Part shown: in pieces, positions 38,689 to 45,060 of the stretch | How positions within the stretch are numbered: the stretch's first letter is position 1 | Layout: each line of letters starts with the position of its first letter | DNA from: Arenicellales bacterium | GTDB taxonomy: Bacteria; Pseudomonadota; Gammaproteobacteria; BMS3Bbin11 | Reading direction: 5' to 3' | DNA: 45,060 nucleotides | NCBI GenBank assembly: GCA_029287915.1 | Contig: JARFQE010000059.1 | Location: 1-45,060 of the forward strand | The notes under the pieces: generated by a model | Told to the model about the DNA's origin: nothing | Seen by the model: the letters and a program-made list of their open reading frames with translations, nothing else | The model's database searches: none | Program-made: the position numbers and the translations under genes

Positions 38689-38694
38689 ATTATA
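38689..38694 (-). promoter_or_regulatory. Candidate -10 box of metH
   Basis: Minus-strand TATAAT at 38694-38689, 28 bases upstream of the metH ATG. The -35 position (ACCATA) is poor, so an activator may be needed. Two copies of TAGTGCACTA lie about 125-150 bases further upstream. Confidence 0.4.
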
Positions 38695-38810
38695 ACGCAA
38701 AATCATAGCCTTATGGTGCTACCGACTATATGCTTACAGGATAGTATTTGTCTCTATGGATAACACGGAACGCTGGCACGCACATCTGCATCAGGTATCT
38801 TCTGTCTCTG

Positions 38811-38848
38811 TTTAGTGCACTATAGATTATTTAGTGCACTATATATTA
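38811..38848. promoter_or_regulatory. Tandem palindromic operator-like repeat between metF and metH
   Basis: Two adjacent 19-base copies (38811-38829 and 38830-38848) differ at a single base. Each contains the perfect 10-bp palindrome TAGTGCACTA, so the two dyads are 19 bases apart, nearly two helical turns. The site lies in the metF-metH gap, upstream of metH. It resembles no MetJ or MetR box I know. Confidence 0.65.
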
Positions 38849-38888
38849 TTTTGTATCGTACACATGAAAGATTTGCGCCTGGAAAGTA

Positions 38889-39743
38889 TCAGCCAGAGAG
38901 TTTCAGGGTATTCCAGATTGTTTTAACCGGTTCGCTGCGATTCATCGAATAGAAATGCAGTCCTGGTGCTCCGCCATCAAGTAATTGTTCACATAGGTGA
39001 AGGACTACATCCAGCCCAAATTTGCGGATAGATTCGATGTCGTCACCGTAAGACTCGAGTCTCTTTCGAATCCAGCGGGGGATTTCTGAACCACAACCAT
39101 CAGAGAACCTTGCCAGCTGTTTGTAGTTGGTAATTGGCATGATGCCTGGGACGATCGGGATTGTCACACCCATATGCTGGCAATCATTGATAAAACGGAA
39201 GTAGGCATCAGGGTTATAGAAATACTGGGTAATTGCGGAGTCGGCTCCGGCATCGACTTTGCGTTTAAAATTTTCCAGATCAGCTCTGGCACTGCTTGCC
39301 TGAGGATGGAACTCAGGGTAGGCGGCAACTTCTATGGTGAAGTGGTCACCGGTTTGCTGGCGGATGAATTGCACTAGCTCATTCGCATAGCGTAGTTCAT
39401 TGTGTTCGGCAATGCCGTATCCGGAAGGCAGGTCACCGCGCAGGGCAACCAGGCGAGTGACGCCCAGTTTGCGGTAGTCATCCAGCATAGTTTTCAGGGT
39501 ATCACGATCGGTAGATATGCAGGAGATGTGCGGCGCGGCATCGATACCATCGTCCTGAACGATGGCCTCGATCGTCTGGTAGGTGCCTTCCTGAGTGCTG
39601 CCACCGGCACCAAAGGTTACCGAGGCAAAGGCTGGTTTTAGTATGCTTAATTCCCTTCGTGCTGCTGCCAGTGACTGCTCGCCTTTCTCTGTACGTGCAG
39701 GAAAGTATTCGAGACTGAAAGTCCTTTTAATTTCCTGAGTCAT
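38889..39743 (-). CDS. metF: 5,10-methylenetetrahydrofolate reductase
   Basis: FAD enzyme that makes 5-methyltetrahydrofolate, the methyl donor of MetH, using NADH. The 284-aa chain begins with FSLEYFPART, where the conserved Glu is in EYF. It continues with FASVTFGAGGST (near residue 40), LVALRGDLPSGYG (near residue 100) and AITQYFYNPDAYFRF (near residue 180), the barrel segments of the family. It is located between ahcY and metH on the same strand. The gap on the ahcY side contains a palindromic element; the gap on the metH side holds the TAGTGCACTA repeats. Confidence 0.96.
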   Translation of the reverse strand: MTQEIKRTFSLEYFPARTEKGEQSLAAARRELSILKPAFASVTFGAGGSTQEGTYQTIEAIVQDDGIDAAPHISCISTDRDTLKTMLDDYRKLGVTRLVALRGDLPSGYGIAEHNELRYANELVQFIRQQTGDHFTIEVAAYPEFHPQASSARADLENFKRKVDAGADSAITQYFYNPDAYFRFINDCQHMGVTIPIVPGIMPITNYKQLARFSDGCGSEIPRWIRKRLESYGDDIESIRKFGLDVVLHLCEQLLDGGAPGLHFYSMNRSEPVKTIWNTLKLSG

Positions 39744-39788
39744 ATCTTGAATTCACCAGGGGGAAACTCCAACAAGTTGTAATGATTG

Positions 39789-39873
39789 CGTAATGGCGAG
39801 TGCAGGGTGGCAGTCTGATTGTTTAGTATTAAACAATAAATATCACGACATCAGCTTGTTGCTCGCAATGACG
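39789..39873. repeat. Small inverted-repeat element between ahcY and metF
   Basis: Outer arms CGTAATGGCGAG (39789-39800) and CTCGCAATGACG (39862-39873) are complementary at 10 of 12 positions. Inside them is a perfect 8-bp stem with a 4-base loop, ATTGTTTA-GTAT-TAAACAAT (39818-39837). The shape fits a degraded MITE-like or REP-like element, or a transcript hairpin in the metF leader. No terminal target duplication is evident. Confidence 0.4.
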
Positions 39874-39893
39874 ATTATCAGAATTTGTCCAAA

Positions 39894-41207
39894 TCAGTAA
39901 CGATAGGTTTCAGGCTTATAGGGTCCGTCCACAGGTACGCTAATATAATCAGCCTGTTTCTGCGAGAGTTTACTGAGACTGGCACCAATCTTTTCCAGGT
40001 GAAGCCGTGCCACTTTTTCATCAAGATGCTTGGGCAGGACGTATACGATGTTGTCGTAGTTATCCGGGTTGTTCCACAATTCAATCTGCGCGATGACCTG
40101 ATTGGTGAATGAGGCTGACATGACGAAACTTGGATGACCAGTAGCGCAACCGAGGTTCACCAGGCGGCCTTCAGCCAGTACGATGAGCCTTTTACCATCA
40201 GGAAAAATGACATGATCCACCTGCGGTTTGATGTTTTGCCATTCATATTCTCTCAGTGATGCGATGTCGATTTCAGAATCGAAATGGCCAATATTGCAGA
40301 CGATGGCTTCATTCTTCATCTTCGCCATGTGATCATGCGTGATGACATCAAGGTTGCCCGTAGCGGTAACAAAAATATCACCATAAGCGCATGCCTCGTT
40401 CATATCAACGACACGATAGCCTTCCATTGCCGCCTGCAGAGCACAAATAGGATCAATTTCAGTCACCATGATAGTGGCACCCAGTCCATCGAAGGCCTGG
40501 GCACAACCTTTGCCCACGTCACCATAACCTAGCACGACGCAGATCTTGCCTGCAATCATGACATCAGTGGCACGCTTTATACCATCGACAAGTGATTCTC
40601 GGCAGCCATACAGGTTGTCGAATTTTGATTTGGTCACTGAATCATTGACGTTTATAGCTGGGGTTAATAGTTTACCCTCGTTGGCCATTTCATACAGGCG
40701 ATGCACACCGGTGGTAGTTTCTTCGGAAATTCCCCTGACGTCTTCGAGTAATTCGGGGTATTTCTCATGCATTAGCAGAGTAAGGTCACCACCATCATCA
40801 AGAATCATATTAGGGCGCCAGCCATCAGGGCCAAAAATGGTCTGTTCGATGCACCACCAGAACTCTTCCTCGGTCTCACCTTTCCAGGCGAATACCGGCG
40901 TACCATTATCGGCTATTGCTGCTGCGGCCTGATCCTGGGTGGAGAAAATATTGCATGAAGACCAGCGTATTTCAGCGCCCAGAGCTTCGAGTGTTTCGAT
41001 CAGTACAGCAGTCTGGATGGTCATATGCAGACAGCCTGCAATACGAGCTCCCTTGAGCGGTTTTGTATCACCATATTCTTCACGTAAGGCCATCAGCCCA
41101 GGCATTTCTACTTCGGCGATGCTTATTTCCTTGTGTCCCCATCCAGCCAGACTCATGTCGGCCACTTTGTAATCCGGTGTCAGATTTTCAACAGGTTGTA
41201 CGCTCAT
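39894..41207 (-). CDS. ahcY: S-adenosylhomocysteine hydrolase
   Basis: NAD-dependent enzyme that splits SAH, the inhibitory product of methyltransferases, into adenosine and homocysteine. The 437-aa chain has the substrate segment [15 protein letters not shown] (near residue 82), the NAD-binding [18 protein letters not shown] (near residue 225), and ends KPETYRY, where Lys and Tyr contact NAD of the neighbouring subunit. A GAGAGG ribosome site precedes the ATG. It lies 58 bases after metK on the same strand. Its presence means SAH is cleared in one step, not by Pfs/LuxS. Confidence 0.97.
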   Translation of the reverse strand: MSVQPVENLTPDYKVADMSLAGWGHKEISIAEVEMPGLMALREEYGDTKPLKGARIAGCLHMTIQTAVLIETLEALGAEIRWSSCNIFSTQDQAAAAIADNGTPVFAWKGETEEEFWWCIEQTIFGPDGWRPNMILDDGGDLTLLMHEKYPELLEDVRGISEETTTGVHRLYEMANEGKLLTPAINVNDSVTKSKFDNLYGCRESLVDGIKRATDVMIAGKICVVLGYGDVGKGCAQAFDGLGATIMVTEIDPICALQAAMEGYRVVDMNEACAYGDIFVTATGNLDVITHDHMAKMKNEAIVCNIGHFDSEIDIASLREYEWQNIKPQVDHVIFPDGKRLIVLAEGRLVNLGCATGHPSFVMSASFTNQVIAQIELWNNPDNYDNIVYVLPKHLDEKVARLHLEKIGASLSKLSQKQADYISVPVDGPYKPETYRY

Positions 41208-41265
41208 TATTACCTCTCGACATGTTTCGTGGTATTGGTTTGTTACTAGATTTTACTTGTTTGGT

Positions 41266-42450
41266 TCAGGCGGACGCCGCCTGTTTCAGGTCTGCGTCAT
41301 TGCGCAGGGCTTCTACCTTATCCAGGGCTTCCCAGCTGAACTGTTCCTCGGTACGACCAAAGTGTCCATAGGCGGCGCTATGTCGATAGATTGGACGCAA
41401 CAGGTTCAGTGATTCAACAATACCTCTGGGGCGAAGATCAAAATGTTCACTAACCAACGCTTCAATCTGTTCTTCAGGCAGGGTGCCCGTACCAAAGGTA
41501 TTGACCAGTAGTGAGACAGGTTTAGATACACCGATTGCGTAGGCCACCTGCACTTCACAACGTTTAGCCAGGCCTGCTGCAACAATATTCTTTGCGACAT
41601 GGCGCAGGGCATAGGCAGCCGAACGATCAACTTTCGATGGATCTTTTCCGGAGAAAGCACCTCCACCATGACGCGCACTACCGCCGTAGGTATCGACGAT
41701 TATTTTTCGTCCAGTCAGGCCGCAATCTCCAACTGGGCCGCCGATGACAAAGCGCCCGGTAGGATTGATCATGAAGCGGGTTTCCTTGCTGATCATGTCA
41801 GCAGGTATGACAGGCTTGATGACTTCTTCGATGATGGCTTCTTCGAGTTTCTTATGTTCGATATCGGGGGCATGCTGAGTTGATAGGACGACAGTATCAA
41901 CATGGCTGGGAACGCCATCTATGTAACGTACGCTGACCTGTGATTTTGCATCAGGACGTAACCATGGCAAGCTGCCATTCTTGCGAAGTTCCGCCTGTTT
42001 GGATACCAGCCGATGTGAGTAATGAATCGGGAACGGCATCAGTACATCTGTTTCATCACAGGCGTAGCCAAACATAAGGCCCTGGTCACCGGCACCCTGA
42101 TCGAGGTCGATGCCTTCGCCGGTGTTGACGCCAGCGGCAATATCCTGTGATTGTTTATCGAGTGAGACCAGTACAGCACACGAATTGCCATCGAAACCAA
42201 TATCAGATGAGTCATAGCCGATATCGACTATGGTCTTGCGGACAATTTCGCTATAGTCGATATTAGCGTTGGTGGTGATTTCACCGGCAATGACAGCCAT
42301 GCCTGTGTTGACCAGGGTTTCACAGGCAACACGTGAATGAGGATCTATTGCCAGAAGTCCATCAAGGATCGCATCAGAGACCTGGTCAGCGACCTTGTCC
42401 GGATGTCCTTCCGAAACTGATTCTGATGTAAATAGAAAGTCTTTAGCCAT
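41266..42450 (-). CDS. metK: S-adenosylmethionine synthetase
   Basis: Makes SAM from methionine and ATP. The 394-aa length is normal. Family segments are [15 protein letters not shown] (near residue 15), [12 protein letters not shown] (near residue 115), and [19 protein letters not shown] (near residue 260), which together bind ATP, methionine and magnesium. It is first in the minus-strand SAM-cycle block and divergent from ttcA, with about 87 bases between the starts. I find no SAM riboswitch in that interval. Confidence 0.97.
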   Translation of the reverse strand: MAKDFLFTSESVSEGHPDKVADQVSDAILDGLLAIDPHSRVACETLVNTGMAVIAGEITTNANIDYSEIVRKTIVDIGYDSSDIGFDGNSCAVLVSLDKQSQDIAAGVNTGEGIDLDQGAGDQGLMFGYACDETDVLMPFPIHYSHRLVSKQAELRKNGSLPWLRPDAKSQVSVRYIDGVPSHVDTVVLSTQHAPDIEHKKLEEAIIEEVIKPVIPADMISKETRFMINPTGRFVIGGPVGDCGLTGRKIIVDTYGGSARHGGGAFSGKDPSKVDRSAAYALRHVAKNIVAAGLAKRCEVQVAYAIGVSKPVSLLVNTFGTGTLPEEQIEALVSEHFDLRPRGIVESLNLLRPIYRHSAAYGHFGRTEEQFSWEALDKVEALRNDADLKQAASA

Positions 42451-42537
42451 GAAAAATACCGTACTTTGTTTATTTTGTGTAAATCTAGTGGAAGACCGGC
42501 AATATTACCAGTTTCCAGGTACAGGTGCACCCTGATT

Positions 42538-43341
42538 ATGAGTTTGGAGAAAACGGAGCAAGTCATAGATAATTCAGGGAAAAGTATCAATTCAGCTGAA
42601 AAGTCAACGATAAAACCAGCAAAGAAGTTGCTCAGGCCTGTCGGCAGGGCAATTGCTGATTACCAGATGATACAGCACGATGATCATTTGTTGTTGGGAT
42701 TATCGGGTGGCAAGGATTCACTAACATTACTTCATCTGCTGCATCATCTGCAGAGCTATGCCCCGGTCAGGTTCAAACTCGCCGTGGCTACCGTCGATCC
42801 GTGTATCGAAGGCTTCGACCCTTCACCGCTGAAAGAGTATCTGGCACAGCTTGGCATAGACTATTTTTATCAGAAACAGCAGATTGCCGAGCAGGCTGCT
42901 GAGAACATGAGCGGAGATTCCTTCTGTTCATACTGCTCACGTATGCGACGCGGAATACTCTATTCGGTGGCCAGGAAAAACAACTGTAACAAGCTGGTAT
43001 TGGCCCAGCACCTGGATGATCTGGCTGAATCATTCATGATGAGTGTTTTTCATGGCGGTACGCTGCGTACGATGAAGGCGTCTTACACTATTGATGCAGG
43101 CGACCTGCAGGTAATTCGACCGCTTGTTTATGTGCGCGAGAGACAACTTGCCAGTTTTGCAGAACAGGCGCAATTGCCTGTCATAGCAGATAATTGTCCG
43201 GCCTGTTTTCGTCAGCCCACGCAGCGCCAGCATATGAAACTCCTGCTGCAACAGGAAGAGAAGTCGACACCACATCTGTTTGCAAACATGTTGCATGCAA
43301 TGCGGCCACTGATGGGAGAAAAGGAAAATCAGAAGCTGTAG
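42538..43341 (+). CDS. ttcA: TtcA-family tRNA cytidine 2-thiolation protein
   Basis: ATP-dependent, Fe-S-containing tRNA thiolase of 267 aa. The PP-loop SGGKDS is at residues 56-61; Cys130 and Cys133 (FCSYCSRMRRG) and Cys220/Cys223 (NCPAC) supply the cluster and sulfur-site cysteines. Canonical TtcA inserts sulfur at C32 of some tRNAs. Compared with canonical TtcA the segment AQHLDDLAESFMM replaces GHHRDDILETLFL and RTMKASYTIDAGDL replaces the usual KAMPP region, so this may be a subfamily with a different target. The frame opens at 42466; I chose the ATG at 42538 because the extra 24 residues are unlike the family. Confidence 0.8.
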   Translation: MSLEKTEQVIDNSGKSINSAEKSTIKPAKKLLRPVGRAIADYQMIQHDDHLLLGLSGGKDSLTLLHLLHHLQSYAPVRFKLAVATVDPCIEGFDPSPLKEYLAQLGIDYFYQKQQIAEQAAENMSGDSFCSYCSRMRRGILYSVARKNNCNKLVLAQHLDDLAESFMMSVFHGGTLRTMKASYTIDAGDLQVIRPLVYVRERQLASFAEQAQLPVIADNCPACFRQPTQRQHMKLLLQQEEKSTPHLFANMLHAMRPLMGEKENQKL

Positions 43342-43379
43342 TTTGTAATTGATAAAACCGTGGATCAGGGCCTCGGCAG

Positions 43380-43405
43380 CGCGCGTATAGCTGTGCACAC
43401 GCGCG
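43380..43405 (+). terminator. Candidate terminator hairpin after ttcA
   Basis: CGCGCGT (43380-43386) and ACGCGCG (43399-43405) pair perfectly across a 12-base loop, 38 bases after the ttcA stop. No U-run follows. It lies between the convergent ttcA and the unknown gene at 43464, so it could serve either. Confidence 0.4.
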
Positions 43406-43463
43406 ACGGCAATGAAGACTTCTAACTGTCTTAAAACAATGCTTCCAATGCCTCTTTGGCTGT

Positions 43464-43907
43464 CTATTGTATGGTAAGAATTTTAGCGCCTTTGGCAGGC
43501 AGCTGACTGTCGCGGTAACGCTGGTCCACTAACTCCATGGCCTGTCTGAATTCGGTAACAAGACGCAGCTGTATCTCGCTATTCATGCGTTCATAAAATA
43601 CAACTTCACAGGGTACGGGTTCAGATAGTGAATCGCGTTCGTGCATGCTGGCAAATTTCCATGCGATGAGTATCAGGCGCCCGCCTTCGTCTTTTGACAC
43701 CGCATAAGACAGGCTATCTACAAATATAATTTCATGCTTATCGAGCACAGCAAGGTACTGCAAGGTTCGAATTGGTACAAATACATATCCAGTTTCGCTA
43801 CGAACCTGTAGTGAACGATACAGGTTGTAGATTTCGGCAGGGACGGACCAGCTATTTCGACCAGCTTCTTTCGGTAAAAAAAAGGTTTCTGTTACGAAGG
43901 TGGTCAT
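43464..43907 (-). CDS. Conserved-looking hypothetical protein
   Basis: 147 aa, no signal peptide and no membrane segment. I do not recognise the family. The chain alternates beta-like and helical stretches, for example GYVFVPIRTLQYLAVLDKHEIIFVDS (near residues 40-65) and GGRLILIAWKF (near 75-85), with a helical C-terminus rich in R and E. The start ATG has no strong ribosome binding site. It lies between ttcA (convergent) and ilvD (upstream, same strand, 216 bases away), with no shared-operon evidence. Normal codon use and a full-length frame argue for a real gene. Confidence 0.65.
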   Translation of the reverse strand: MTTFVTETFFLPKEAGRNSWSVPAEIYNLYRSLQVRSETGYVFVPIRTLQYLAVLDKHEIIFVDSLSYAVSKDEGGRLILIAWKFASMHERDSLSEPVPCEVVFYERMNSEIQLRLVTEFRQAMELVDQRYRDSQLPAKGAKILTIQ

Positions 43908-44123
43908 AGCTCATAGCATGGTAATAGTTTAAATGGACAAAGATTAATAATCCCTGACTGAGCAACTGTTTCTTTTCCTTTGATTGCAGTATATACCAAA
44001 ATAATTAGCAGTAATCATCGCTCAGAGACACAACAAATGCTGTCATATCGATGTTGTCGATGCTTCTGAAAAGATTGTGCAACGATTGTCGATCAGTCAG
44101 ATTCTTTGTCCAGCGGGAATTGT

Positions 44124-45060
44124 TTACATGTTGCGGCTGCGTTTGAGCTGTGTTAAATCTCGAACTGCACCGCGTGCCGCGCTGGTGGTCATTGCTGCAT
44201 AGGCCTGCAGGGCCTGGCTGACCACGCGGTCTCGTTTAACTGGTTTCCAGCCCGCATCTCCTTTTGCGTCCATGCTCTGACGGCGTTGTGACAAGTCATC
44301 ATCGCTTATCATCAGCTGTATTCGACGTGCGGGTATGTCTATTTCTATAGTATCGCCTTCCTCTATCAGACCTATGGCTCCACCCTCTGCTGCTTCCGGC
44401 GAGACGTGGCCAATCGACAGACCTGAGGTGCCGCCAGAGAAACGGCCGTCAGTGAGCAGAGCACAAAGCTTCCCCAGTCCTTTTGATTTAAGATAGGATG
44501 TGGGATAGAGCATTTCCTGCATGCCCGGTCCGCCCTTCGGGCCTTCATAACGAATTACCACGATATCACCTGCGACGATCTGATCGGCGAGAATGGCCTC
44601 CATGGCCGCATCCTGGGATTCAAAGATCCTTGCACTGCCGGAGAATTTTAAAATACTTTCATCGACACCGGCCGTTTTTACGATACATCCGTGTTCAGCA
44701 ATGTTGCCATTTAATACGGCCAGTCCACCATCCTGGGAATAGGCATGTTCGATATCACGGATACAGCCAGTGGATCGATCAGTATCCAGTGACCAGCGTT
44801 TGTTCTGCGAAAAGGCTTTCTGGGTAGGCACATTACCAGGTGCCGCCGAATAGCGTTTTTTTGCTTCTTCGTCTTTGCTAACTACAATGTCCCACTTGCT
44901 TAGTGCTTCAGCCAATGTTGCGCTGTGGACAGTCGGTATTTCGCTGTGTATCAGGCCAGCACGATCGAGTTCACCAAGGATTCCCATTACACCACCGGCA
45001 CGATGCACATCTTCCATATGGTAGGTTTGTATCGACGGAGCGACCTTGCATAGATGGGGC
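44124..45060 (-). CDS. ilvD: Dihydroxy-acid dehydratase, C-terminal part (cut by window end)
   Basis: Iron-sulfur enzyme of isoleucine/valine synthesis that dehydrates 2,3-dihydroxy acids to 2-oxo acids. Only about 311 C-terminal residues are present; the frame continues past 45060. The first visible segment reads PHLCKVAPS, whose Cys is a cluster ligand, followed by [15 protein letters not shown]. Downstream are [13 protein letters not shown] and [21 protein letters not shown], all IlvD hallmarks. The apparent internal ATG at 45017 is not the start. It shares its pathway with ilvA at the other end of the window. Confidence 0.96.
   Translation of the reverse strand, partial: PHLCKVAPSIQTYHMEDVHRAGGVMGILGELDRAGLIHSEIPTVHSATLAEALSKWDIVVSKDEEAKKRYSAAPGNVPTQKAFSQNKRWSLDTDRSTGCIRDIEHAYSQDGGLAVLNGNIAEHGCIVKTAGVDESILKFSGSARIFESQDAAMEAILADQIVAGDIVVIRYEGPKGGPGMQEMLYPTSYLKSKGLGKLCALLTDGRFSGGTSGLSIGHVSPEAAEGGAIGLIEEGDTIEIDIPARRIQLMISDDDLSQRRQSMDAKGDAGWKPVKRDRVVSQALQAYAAMTTSAARGAVRDLTQLKRSRNM

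Noticed and set aside
38811-38848. NtrC-type enhancer site (TGCAC dyads)
   Set aside because: The spacing within the dyad does not fit the NtrC consensus, and no sigma54 promoter is present nearby.
38662-38888. Cobalamin riboswitch upstream of metH
   Set aside because: No B12-box-like segment and the gap is too AT-rich and simple; the tandem palindrome is the only structure.
41208-41265. SAH riboswitch upstream of ahcY
   Set aside because: The gap is only 58 bases and lacks the conserved paired core; only a ribosome site is visible.
44124-45017. A complete short IlvD-like gene starting at the ATG at 45017
   Set aside because: The frame stays open to the window end and encodes the conserved LCKVAPS cluster segment, so the gene is cut, not short.

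Overview
The window looks like a chromosomal segment of a free-living or symbiotic gammaproteobacterium. Evidence is the petABC-sspA-sspB-hslVU neighbourhood, a biosynthetic IlvA with duplicated ACT-type C-terminus, TtcA, RpiA and TrmB of gammaproteobacterial size, and a SAM cycle using SAH hydrolase instead of Pfs/LuxS. I cannot name the genus. I see no rRNA, tRNA, CRISPR array, phage module or transposase. Most of the window is housekeeping; the accessory part is roughly 19.1-29.9 kb.

Layout. 0-8.4 kb: trmB, rpiA (convergent with trmB), ilvA plus a TrpB2-type tryptophan synthase beta chain, an FKBP prolyl isomerase, Rep helicase and a membrane-anchored HtrA/DegS-like protease. 8.5-14.4 kb: the cytochrome bc1 operon petABC behind a structured leader, then sspA-sspB and the heat-shock protease hslVU, which has a sigma32-like promoter inside the end of sspB. 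14.4-18.9 kb: a 630-base gene-free gap, a SulP transporter with an unusual cysteine-containing tail, a small heat-shock protein with a sigma32-like promoter, and argB. 19.1-25.8 kb: a tight four-gene run (P-type cation ATPase, site-2 protease with CBS domains, membrane-anchored DUF900 hydrolase, lipoprotein alpha/beta hydrolase). 26-29.9 kb: two small exported proteins of unknown function, then on the minus strand a VIT/CCC1-type membrane protein with a DUF211 partner and a secreted DUF5060 glycosidase-like protein. 29.9-34.9 kb, minus strand: PpsR, a fused 5-oxoprolinase and a DksA/TraR zinc-finger protein overlapping it. 34.9-42.5 kb, minus strand: the SAM cycle in one block, metK-ahcY-metF-metH. 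42.5-45.06 kb: a TtcA-family tRNA thiolase, an unknown 147-residue protein and the C-terminal part of IlvD, cut by the window end.

How the genes work together. metK, ahcY, metF and metH make SAM, clear SAH and regenerate methionine. ilvA and ilvD belong to isoleucine/valine synthesis. petABC is a complete bc1 complex. HslVU, Hsp20, the HtrA protease, SspB and FKBP are protein quality control. The ATPase-protease-hydrolase run is the best candidate for a little-described envelope system.

The most unusual non-coding signal is a set of intergenic heptanucleotide arrays at five places (near 4.5, 7.1, 25.8, 30.8 and 34.9 kb). The unit sequence differs by locus, but most units can be framed as GT-N3-A-N. 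Two of the loci, 30 kb apart, share a 24-base identical stretch in inverted orientation.
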